Source: an uncultured Flavobacterium sp.
Lineage (GTDB): Bacteria > Bacteroidota > Bacteroidia > Flavobacteriales > Flavobacteriaceae
Reading direction: 5' to 3'
DNA: 64,000 nucleotides
Assembly (NCBI GenBank): GCA_943912855.1
Contig: CALTVC010000003.1
Location: 186,001-250,000, forward strand
Made by a program: the position numbers and the translations under genes. This document shows positions 26,901-32,838 of this stretch, one piece after another. Each line of letters starts with the position of its first letter. Positions within the stretch are counted from its first letter, which is position 1. Below the pieces are notes generated by a model. It searched no databases and had not been told where the DNA came from. It worked only from the letters and a program-made list of their open reading frames with translations.

Positions 26901-29900
26901 CCGTTTGGCGCAGAAAAATAACCACCTACAGCAACAGCAGGAAGCGTATAGCTACCACAAGCCCTAACGCTTGTAGGAAGCGCAGAACTGTCTATGATAT
27001 CTACCCTGAAATTACTTTCATTATCACAAGACGTAGCAGTATTTACTGCATAAATATAAATGGTCTGGCTTGTAGTTATAGCTGTATTAGCTGCTATTGC
27101 CGTACCTCCGCCCCCCGTAGCCGTACGGTATGTTTGACCCGCAGGAAGCGCCGGAAGAGTATAACTATTACAAGCAATCACATTGCTCATGGTAGAAACC
27201 GCCGGTTTAGGATTTATTGTAACCTGGAAACTACCAGTTCCTACACATGGAGTACCTCCCGTAGTAGTAAAGCTTTGATATACATAAATTTGTCTAGTAG
27301 CAGATATACGGGTACCAGCTGGCACTACAGGATTAGAAGGTGAAGGAGCGCCCGAATTATACAAATAATCACCAAAATCAAGCGTAGGAAGGAAATACTC
27401 CTCACAACGCGTAACGTTAGGGATAGATATGTTATTATTAATAATTGTTACTGTAAACTGTCTTTGAGTATAACAACCAGGAGCACTAGGCGCAGTAACT
27501 GCATACAATGTTGTTGTAGCATTAATAGGCTGACCGGCAGTATATGCTGTACCCGTCATGTTAGAACCCGTATAGTAACCAACAATACTACTGTTTGTAG
27601 GAAGCGTGTATGCACCACAAGAAACCACATTAGGAATATTTGCTAATGCAGGCCTTGCTACTACCGTAATAGTAAACCTAACATCTTGCGTACAACCTGT
27701 TACCGGATCCCTGTAATAAGCCCAAAGGGTCTTAGTTGCACTAAGGTTAGTCGACGTAAATGGAGCTCCTACCCCACCTGCTTGCTCATAATAAGCACCA
27801 AACGGTAACGCAGACAGTGTATACCCTCCACAAACCGAACGATCTGTAAGATTAGTGATTAGCGGCTGTATTGTTACATCAAAATGAGATTCAGAAGCAC
27901 AAGTTCCTGCAGAATTTGGCGCATATACATAAACCCTTGTCGTAGCGGTAATCGGAGAGTTTAAACGAGTACCTCCACCAGAAGGTCCACCCGCAGCACT
28001 CCAGTAACTATTACCGACAGACAGTGTAGGAAGCGTATACGTAGCACCATAACAAAGGTTTTGATCCGGGAAAGAATCAGCCTTAACGATCGTAACCGTA
28101 AATGAAGCCGATGCAGTACTACAAGTAGCCGCAGTAGGTATACAATAATAAATAGTTTGCGTGCTTGTTATAGCGCTACCGGCAGCTATGATGTTTCCAC
28201 CGCAGTTTGGCGCATCCCTATACTGATGCCCGTTAGGCAAAGCAGGAAGCGTGTAGGTATCACAAGCCGTAACACTTGGCGGCACAGGCACAGCTGTAAG
28301 CACCTCTACACGGAACTGGCTTTGGTTAAAGCATCCGTCAGTATTGGTGTTATATATGTAAATGTTTTGCGTAGTAGTTATTGGGGTAGACGTAGTTATT
28401 TGCGTACCCGTACCTGTAGGTCCTCCCGGAGCAGTCCAGTATGTACCATCGGTAATTGTAGGAAGCGTATACGAACCACATACCTGGATATCTGAAAGGG
28501 TAGAAACAGCAGGCAACGGACTTACACGTATAGTAAACGAAGTCGTAGCATAACATGCCGTGTTGCGCACACTTTGCACCCTTGCATAAATGGTAGCTGT
28601 AGCAGAACCACCTGTGGTCGCGTTATAAGAATAACTATTTGGCGATGTAATGGCCGGCGTTCCGGCAGTTGCATCAGCCAAAGATGCAAAATAAGCAACA
28701 TTATAATCAGCCATGTTCTGACTGCCTAATATAGCTGCTGTATTTTGTGTAAGGTTAAATATAGAAGTATTAGAACCCGCAGCTGTTTCACACGAAACAA
28801 GATTTGAAGCTGCAGAAGCTGTAGGAGCCGCAACCGGTATTAAATCAAAACTTGCCGTAACATAACAAGAGCTGTTATTACTCTTTATTCTGGCATATAC
28901 AGTTGTAGTGGTTGTAGCCGATGTAGTATAGGTAGAGCTAAGCGGAGTACCTGTACCTTGTTGCGCATCAATAAGCGTAGCATAATACGTTACCGTAGCC
29001 TGTGTATTACCATTAAGTAGCGCAATATTATTTGTGTTAAGATTGTAAGAGAACACACCGCTACCATTAGGACACGAATATATATTAGCCGGAGTACCCG
29101 CAACCGGAGGAGGTGCAAACTCTACTTGCACCTGTTGAGTACTGGTACAAGATGTAGCATTATCTGTTATTGTAACCACATAGGTTCCAGACGCAGATAC
29201 ATCAAGAAACGTACCCGTACCTATTTGGGCAGGGTTTGTAGTAGTAGCCCAAGAAAAAGTATAATTAAGAGCCGAAAGACCTGTATCAATACGATATGAT
29301 GCTCCCGCCACATTACATAGCGCAGTATTGTTTGCTACAGTAAGATTTTCAGGAAGCACATTCTGACCTAAATCTACACCACCTGCAGGGAAGAAAACCC
29401 CTGAGTTACCATTAGTATCAGTACCATCCTGTAAGTTATTTGCATTACCATCATCGGCAATTACAATTTTTATGTGGTATTGTACGCCCGGAGTAACTGC
29501 ATAAGTAGCAGTTAATACAACCGTTTCACCCTCAAAAGCCGTAGCAGCATTTTGCGCTATGGCATCAGAACCGGCATTATACACCCTAAAAAGACTAGGA
29601 TTTACTGCAGAACAAGTTCCGGTACCATAATTTTCTGTTCTTATGGTAGCCACCGAAACAGGATTTCCATCAGGCAAAACAGCAATATTTGTGTAAGGCG
29701 CAGTACTACCTGTTTGTCTTATAAGAATTGCCATTGCATCTTTAGACCTACACTTATAAGCGCCATATTCTTCAGATGCAAAAATGTAAGGTATAGATAT
29801 TGAAGTACCTACAGCGGTAAAATCAAACTCAAGCACAGCAGCGTTACGAGTCCTGAACCCAGCACCTAGAGCGGGCCTTACAGCCGTCTCAAGATCTGTA

Positions 29901-30280
29901 TCTCCAAGCCAATCTACGGCTGTAGCACCAGAATCATTCAGGGGAGGGCTGTTATAATTAGGACCACTAGCCAACCTGGCATTACCTGTCACCAAAACCA
30001 CCCCTGACGAAAAAGGGAAAGAAGAGGTTCCGGTATTTGTAAACGTTCCTAAACCACGTCCATCTGAATACCTTAATGGAGATGGCGTTACACCATCCGT
30101 AAGACTTGCATTTGCAGGCCTTACCAAACAGCTGTTAGTACTACCAAGCATGGTATTCACCAGCGTGTTGACATTTGAATTGTCATACACAGGAACCGGA
30201 GTACCATCATTGATTTTTACTTGCGAAAACCCTGCAAAACAGCACAACAGGGTTAACATTAAGAGTAATCTTTTTTTCAT
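20978..30280 (-). CDS. Giant T9SS-sorted repeat adhesin-like protein (choice-of-anchor L, gliding-type C-terminal domain)
   Basis: This 3100-residue secreted protein has a signal peptide (residues 1-19, ending CFAGFSQ). A choice-of-anchor-L domain lies at about residues 30-295, containing PYIFASEEYG and HIKIVIADD. After one Ig/PKD-like domain come two FxLxx-type modules (about 395-590), then about 17 copies of a 60-85-residue module of the type CxxYxLPxL...GxYY...ItxxxxIYxYxxxxxxCxxxxxFxVTI (about 595-1925). About nine more modules of the type CD...G...FDLT...GCxxVxxLxLIVxPxP follow (about 1926-2820), then Ig-like domains. The C-terminus (about 3005-3100, FFTPNGDGYNDYW to the end) is a T9SS type B sorting domain (TIGR04131, gliding motility associated). 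It is probably cell-surface or secreted, like SprB-class adhesins. A promoter box lies at 30366-30393. Confidence 0.9.
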   Translation of the reverse strand: MKKRLLLMLTLLCCFAGFSQVKINDGTPVPVYDNSNVNTLVNTMLGSTNSCLVRPANASLTDGVTPSPLRYSDGRGLGTFTNTGTSSFPFSSGVVLVTGNARLASGPNYNSPPLNDSGATAVDWLGDTDLETAVRPALGAGFRTRNAAVLEFDFTAVGTSISIPYIFASEEYGAYKCRSKDAMAILIRQTGSTAPYTNIAVLPDGNPVSVATIRTENYGTGTCSAVNPSLFRVYNAGSDAIAQNAATAFEGETVVLTATYAVTPGVQYHIKIVIADDGNANNLQDGTDTNGNSGVFFPAGGVDLGQNVLPENLTVANNTALCNVAGASYRIDTGLSALNYTFSWATTTNPAQIGTGTFLDVSASGTYVVTITDNATSCTSTQQVQVEFAPPPVAGTPANIYSCPNGSGVFSYNLNTNNIALLNGNTQATVTYYATLIDAQQGTGTPLSSTYTTSATTTTTVYARIKSNNSSCYVTASFDLIPVAAPTASAASNLVSCETAAGSNTSIFNLTQNTAAILGSQNMADYNVAYFASLADATAGTPAITSPNSYSYNATTGGSATATIYARVQSVRNTACYATTSFTIRVSPLPAVSTLSDIQVCGSYTLPTITDGTYWTAPGGPTGTGTQITTSTPITTTQNIYIYNTNTDGCFNQSQFRVEVLTAVPVPPSVTACDTYTLPALPNGHQYRDAPNCGGNIIAAGSAITSTQTIYYCIPTAATCSTASASFTVTIVKADSFPDQNLCYGATYTLPTLSVGNSYWSAAGGPSGGGTRLNSPITATTRVYVYAPNSAGTCASESHFDVTIQPLITNLTDRSVCGGYTLSALPFGAYYEQAGGVGAPFTSTNLSATKTLWAYYRDPVTGCTQDVRFTITVVARPALANIPNVVSCGAYTLPTNSSIVGYYTGSNMTGTAYTAGQPINATTTLYAVTAPSAPGCYTQRQFTVTIINNNISIPNVTRCEEYFLPTLDFGDYLYNSGAPSPSNPVVPAGTRISATRQIYVYQSFTTTGGTPCVGTGSFQVTINPKPAVSTMSNVIACNSYTLPALPAGQTYRTATGGGGTAIAANTAITTSQTIYIYAVNTATSCDNESNFRVDIIDSSALPTSVRACGSYTLPAVAVGGYFSAPNGGGTRYTAGSAITTTPSGPIYYYAAVTTGANCTDVPFTVTIDTRPTVTDYPDVTACNSYILPALAPGETYYSQPNGLGTVIPVGTPITTDTSVFPYASSTGGATGCDAYDEIHITILPLTLTSLPNQTVCENVGFPLPQTEIISGAIVGFYTMSGGPGTPGNVALLPNDVINTNQTVYEYAYLTVAPTCFTETSFTVTAIPSPVIDITTVDPDGDGIIAVCGSYQLPAYPTVTPVTPGMTVGYYTQPDGAGTQLFPGQTLSSSMPVYVYVRSGGTPNCSAEATLQIFVNPTPPVVAPACDSVTLPNLPIGQEYWSAPGGTGIQYANGAVLTASQTVYFYVPAAAACTSNTSFAVTVFHTPTVTAPSSPQVHCDGYVLPALTVGNYYSGPDRTGTAYNAGDRITSSMTMYVYADTSTVPNCVSQDSFNIQITPTPATIAFSNVDYCDAYTLPTLPAGYHYYSQTGGPLATGQVETAGGTVVTTNAGPTGTKFYIYAEAAANTACFTETSFNVMIYSASIDTEVSRLASDADALPGTWAQTYTTSGNTNPSLNGLLSVHVETCDSYTLPNLNIGGTSPTDTYVQHYFVSPGGPNVTGQQVITNLVMDASHPQYNATTGTITLYLYRILNGRLDCHDESIIDVKVNTTPLLATAPANVTDCDTTTLPALGSGFAYYSQTGGRGPLASLTLTNSQTVYAYAQTGTNQICSTEYPFTVTINRIDIPRPADVVSCDQYVLTTPVPATARYFQFAGGPGGSNVEYPVGHVFTPGTYTVYLWDHTSTVPDCTDEEQFVVRVVARPLSIVPTAVETCSVDDAGLHGYFDLTAALVQAVGGQANVTASAFETQADADFNVRPITAISNYYNLNANTQQLIIRVESTLASGCYITVPLQLIVHPRPIAVDPLPDYEICDNGANDNDGIGEFDLTTYIPQVLGALSPSTHTVTFYETQADLDAGGPSIATPGTYNTVTRTVFIKVTINATGCYDVVPLELIVNPKPVVNRPTALTLCDVNNPGNEKEIFDLTSKINEITGGVLGLNVTFHTTLVDAEGGNSPILTPAAYENTTPGVQPIFVRVTNAVTGCYRVVLLDIRVEPLPILLPLTLQERTVCSTNNQGYGVFDLDQMAIEMIDGAPNVTVTWYPTLVSAQLGINAITNTSNYQNINPFSETIYAVPQNTITGCKGTPVAVMLIINEAPADVLLQPLTVCDDTDGHGQDDNYQFDLTLQNAAILAQLDPTRTYVISYFANETDARAGSPVIVSPTSYTGHNDNIIWVRIEYPTSGCFIVTSFKLIINQPQELGHPANLIVCDDAVSTAMSAIFDLTLREDEILTPTGIGEGHVVTYYEVEADRDAGAPNFIPDPTQYRNTSNPQNIYVRVVTPQGCVSVESMLIMVAPVPTPRTPQTLEECDIVTSSDPEGYHAFDLTLAAADVRGGDTLSTIHYYANLADYAAGVEIANPSSYTNTVQWNDTVIVSLSRTNPMPGSPTCSAYVTLNIKVNPLPPVYNPATGGINFYAICNPMSTGYEQFNLIGHINDQLTANGVVPTDYYIRFYASAAAEAAGTALPHLYTNTTQYQQPIWVVVRNIATGCTIRGTMMLYAEQAAVANPIVTNNPLRTCDVDPYTGGNNDGVTDIDLTRVASEVLGSQSATQFSLEYYTSQAAAVAGDTTSPDYIATPAAYNAGPSGTIWVRITNTATNAPCFDVTSFNYVVDLLPEPVVSSLTGDTVCKDYDTGAVDGVELWSGISGTGYTYQWYLGGTAITTGTAEYYTALEAGMYTVVVTSPEGCVSVASDAFEILLSGPAAFVNETGYVISNAFGANQTLTVLVQGYGEYQYSLAPGNEEATGPWQNSNVFENMPIGYYTVYIRDVKTDYPCIMVPISGVSVVDFPKFFTPNGDGYNDYWNIVGMANEQYADARIMIFDRYGKLIKQLSPLSRTDEGEGWDGTYNGNPVPSDDYWFLVEFTENNVKREFRGHFALKR
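21800..24500 (-). repeat. Array of about nine FDLT modules in the giant protein
   Basis: Each module opens with an acidic Cys segment such as TLCDVNN or TVCDDTD, contains F(D/N)L(T/I), a strand of the form VTYYxTLxxAxxG, a YxNxxPxxxxIxVRV strand and a closing GCxxxxxLxLIVxPxP. Two similar modules also lie near the N-terminus (about 28500-29090). Cys at each end suggests one disulfide per module. Confidence 0.75.
24500..28500 (-). repeat. Array of about 17 CxxYxLP modules in the giant protein
   Basis: By eye about 17 modules share the opening CxxYTLPxLxxG, a GGxGT turn, an Ixx(S/T)xTIYxYxx strand and a closing CxxExxFxVTI. Spacing varies from about 60 to 85 residues and sequences are well diverged, so this is an old protein-level array rather than a recent DNA expansion. 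Confidence 0.75.
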
Positions 30281-30365
30281 AAACTTCCAACTATACTAGC
30301 AATCCTTAATTTTTTCTGGAGCTCCCTCATAATAAATTATAGCACAAGGTATTATAAGGGAAGGC

Positions 30366-30393
30366 AAATATAAAATAATTGTTTATCGACAAT
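30366..30393 (-). promoter_or_regulatory. Putative promoter of the giant surface-protein gene
   Basis: On the minus strand TTG (from 30391-30393) and TATATTTG (30366-30373, a perfect TAnnTTTG) are 17 bp apart. This would give a leader of about 80 nt before the start at 30280. Confidence 0.55.
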
Positions 30394-30679
30394 GATAATT
30401 TTGAAACAATTTTACTTTACGCACCACCTTTTTATCTATCAATAACGAATTTAATTATTTTAACATTAAATAATCATAATTTAACTACATTTACACCTCA
30501 TTATCAAATAAACATCATAATTATCTGAATTATACACACCACGCAGTCTTGCGCAAAAATACACGATTTTTTTATTTATCCCAGCATTAGCAGTATTTTC
30601 TATGCTCCATATAACAATTAATTATCCCTCAACCCTACCTTTTAACTTCTGTTCACCGATTTATTAACATTAAGTCCTG

Positions 30680-30687
30680 TATTTTTG
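30680..30687 (+). promoter_or_regulatory. Putative -7 box (TATTTTTG) for the radical SAM gene
   Basis: A perfect TAnnTTTG match lies 20 bp before the ATG at 30708. No TTG is seen at the -33 distance. Confidence 0.5.
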
Positions 30688-30707
30688 CATAAAATGCAAA
30701 GGGATAT

Positions 30708-31970
30708 ATGTACGAGAGGATACGCGAAAAGCTAACCATACTGGCAGATGCAGCAAAATATGATGTTTCATGCTCATCGAGCGGAGGCAACCGTAAAAAC
30801 ACAAACAAAGGCATCGGCGACAGTAGTGCCAGTGGTATTTGCCATACCTATACCGAAGACGGACGTTGTGTATCACTCCTGAAAATCCTCCTTACCAACC
30901 ACTGTATTTACGATTGTGCTTTTTGTGTTTCGCGCCGTAGTAACGATGTAAAACGAGCCGCTTTTACCGTAGAGGAAGTGGTAGAACTTACAATGAGTTT
31001 TTACAGGCGAAACTATATTGAAGGGCTTTTTCTTAGCTCGGGGATTTTTAAAAATGCCGATTTCACCATGGAACGCCTGGTACGTATTGTAAAGAAGCTC
31101 AGGCTGGAAGAACGTTTTAACGGTTACATTCACCTGAAAACCATACCCGGAGCCAGTCAGGAACTGCTTACCGAAGCCGGACTCTATGCCGACCGTATGA
31201 GCATTAACCTGGAGATGCCTACCGAAACCGGACTGAAACTCCTTGCTCCCGAAAAATCACACGAAGATGTAAAAAAACCACTCGGCTTTATACAAAGTTC
31301 CATTACACAGTTTAAGGACGAAAAGAAAACAGGGCTCATAAAAAGCATTCCCAAGTTTGTACCTGCAGGCCAGAGTACCCAGATGGTAATAGGTGCCACG
31401 CCCGAATCTGACATGGAAATTATGCATACCGCCGATAAGTATTATAAAGACTTTTCGCTGAAACGCGTATACTATTCGGGATACATACCTATTAGTAACG
31501 ATACCCGTATGCCTGCAATAGGCAGCCAACCTCCCCTGCTTCGTGAAAACCGCTTGTACCAAACCGACTGGCTGATGCGCTTTTACGGCTTTGAAGTACA
31601 GGAACTTTTAAATGCAAAAAATCCCAGTCTTGATGTAGACATAGACCCAAAACTGAGCTGGGCATTACGCAACCTGGACCAGTTTCCGGTAGACCTTAAT
31701 ACCGCTGATTATCGTATGATACTGCGCGTACCGGGTATTGGGGTTTCTTCGGCAAAAAAAATAGTACAGGCACGCCGTTTCGGAAGGCTGTATACGTATC
31801 AGGTTCAGAAAATGGGCATAGCGTTTAGCAGGGCGAAATACTTCATTCGCTGTGCCGACACTCCTTTTATGTTAAATGAACCCGACGCTCCACACCTTAA
31901 AGGTTTAATATTAAGCGAAAGCACCAGCAAGTACCTTAAGGTTCCGCAAAACCAGCTAAGTCTTTTTTAG
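30708..31970 (+). CDS. Radical SAM protein, putative DNA modification/repair (TIGR03916-like)
   Basis: The 420-residue protein carries the radical SAM motif CxxxCxxC as HCIYDCAFC (about residues 64-72), binding the 4Fe-4S cluster that cleaves S-adenosylmethionine. The C-terminal part has a helix-hairpin-helix of the form LNTADYRMILRVPGIGVSSAKKI (about 324-346), a DNA-binding element. This pairing is that of the putative DNA modification/repair radical SAM family, whose reaction is unknown. The next gene starts 1 bp after its stop and is the family's usual partner, so the two are translated together. Confidence 0.88.
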   Translation: MYERIREKLTILADAAKYDVSCSSSGGNRKNTNKGIGDSSASGICHTYTEDGRCVSLLKILLTNHCIYDCAFCVSRRSNDVKRAAFTVEEVVELTMSFYRRNYIEGLFLSSGIFKNADFTMERLVRIVKKLRLEERFNGYIHLKTIPGASQELLTEAGLYADRMSINLEMPTETGLKLLAPEKSHEDVKKPLGFIQSSITQFKDEKKTGLIKSIPKFVPAGQSTQMVIGATPESDMEIMHTADKYYKDFSLKRVYYSGYIPISNDTRMPAIGSQPPLLRENRLYQTDWLMRFYGFEVQELLNAKNPSLDVDIDPKLSWALRNLDQFPVDLNTADYRMILRVPGIGVSSAKKIVQARRFGRLYTYQVQKMGIAFSRAKYFIRCADTPFMLNEPDAPHLKGLILSESTSKYLKVPQNQLSLF

Positions 31971-31971
31971 T

Positions 31972-32739
31972 ATGGTTACCTATGTTTTTGATGGCTCTTT
32001 TGAGGGGCTGCTCACCGCCATATTTGAGAGTTATGAACACAAGGACAAGCAGGTAGAACTGGTTTGGGATAGACTCCATCAACCATCCATGCTTGGCGAA
32101 ACCCTTACTATAATAAGTACCGAAGAGAAAGCCGAACGGGTATGGAAAGGATTGAAGAAAAAGCTGCAACCCAACTGGTCTGTGGCATTTTATAAAGCCT
32201 ATCTCAGCGAAGACCCACAGGTTTTTCAGGATCTGTTTTATTTTGCTCACTATATATTTGACAATCCCGCGGGTGCCGAAAAGAACTTTGGCAACACCTA
32301 CGTTATGGCCATTGATAAGATTAACCATAAGATACGCAGGGAAGCCCACCGCATGAAAGCGTTTATACGTTTTCAGAAGACCGCCGACGGCATTTATTAT
32401 TGCCCCGTAGAACCTGATTTTAATGTATTACCACTTATAATCAAGTTTTTTAAGGACCGGTATGCCGACCAGCAATGGATTATCTATGACATTAAACGCC
32501 GTTACGGCTTGTTTTACAACCTGCATACTGTAGAGCAGATTACCTATGATTTCATTTCTGAAATAGATACCCGTACCGTAAACTTACCCCAAGAACTGGT
32601 GGACGAAAAAGAGGAACTCGCCGCCATTTTATGGAAAGACTATTTTAAAAGCACAAACATACCTGCACGGAAAAACATGAAACTGCACCTGCAATATGTA
32701 CCAAAAAGATATTGGAAATATTTAACGGAGAAATTTTAA
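31972..32739 (+). CDS. TIGR03915-family putative DNA repair protein (DUF4130)
   Basis: The 255-residue protein matches the DUF4130 type in its opening (YVFDGSFEGLLTAIFESYEHK), in the middle (HRMKAFIRFQK) and at its end (HLQYVPKRYWKYLTEKF). In many bacteria this domain is fused to a UdgX-type uracil-DNA glycosylase. Here the protein stops at the DUF4130 end, so the glycosylase domain is absent from this locus. It follows the radical SAM gene with 1 bp between them. The function is inferred only from this association. Confidence 0.88.
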   Translation: MVTYVFDGSFEGLLTAIFESYEHKDKQVELVWDRLHQPSMLGETLTIISTEEKAERVWKGLKKKLQPNWSVAFYKAYLSEDPQVFQDLFYFAHYIFDNPAGAEKNFGNTYVMAIDKINHKIRREAHRMKAFIRFQKTADGIYYCPVEPDFNVLPLIIKFFKDRYADQQWIIYDIKRRYGLFYNLHTVEQITYDFISEIDTRTVNLPQELVDEKEELAAILWKDYFKSTNIPARKNMKLHLQYVPKRYWKYLTEKF

Positions 32740-32755
32740 CTCGGTCAAAAAGTCA

Positions 32756-32820
32756 TAAAGTCGGAGGTCAAAAGTCACAGGCTAAACTATAATGTACCGG
32801 ACTTTCGACCTTCGACTTTA
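32756..32820. repeat. Long imperfect inverted repeat of AAAGTC-type words
   Basis: The 21-nt arms (32756-32776 and 32800-32820) differ at two positions. Each arm is built of (A)AAGTC and GGTC words, and extra copies of the same word flank it (32749-32754, 32821-32830). It lies between convergent genes, where a bidirectional terminator would be expected. Confidence 0.75.
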
Positions 32821-32838
32821 AAACTTTAGACTATATAA

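Larger units (their letters stand above)
30281..30707. other. AT-rich intergenic region of 427 bp
   Basis: This spacer separates two divergent genes. It is notably AT-rich with no supported gene. The left part holds the promoter box of the giant gene, the right end the box of the radical SAM gene. Nothing else is recognised between about 30400 and 30670. Confidence 0.6.

Noticed and set aside
24500..28500. Repeats in the giant gene as a possible CRISPR or DNA-level tandem array
   Set aside because: Unit length varies and the bases differ between units; similarity is at protein level within one open frame.
20996..29803. Many plus-strand open frames opposite the giant gene
   Set aside because: They are rich in Arg, Ser, Tyr and Cys, lack family motifs, and follow from the codon use of the repeat protein on the other strand.
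32749..32830. AAAGTC words as a CRISPR-like or satellite array
   Set aside because: There are no equal spacers and the words form two mirrored arms, so it is an inverted repeat instead.
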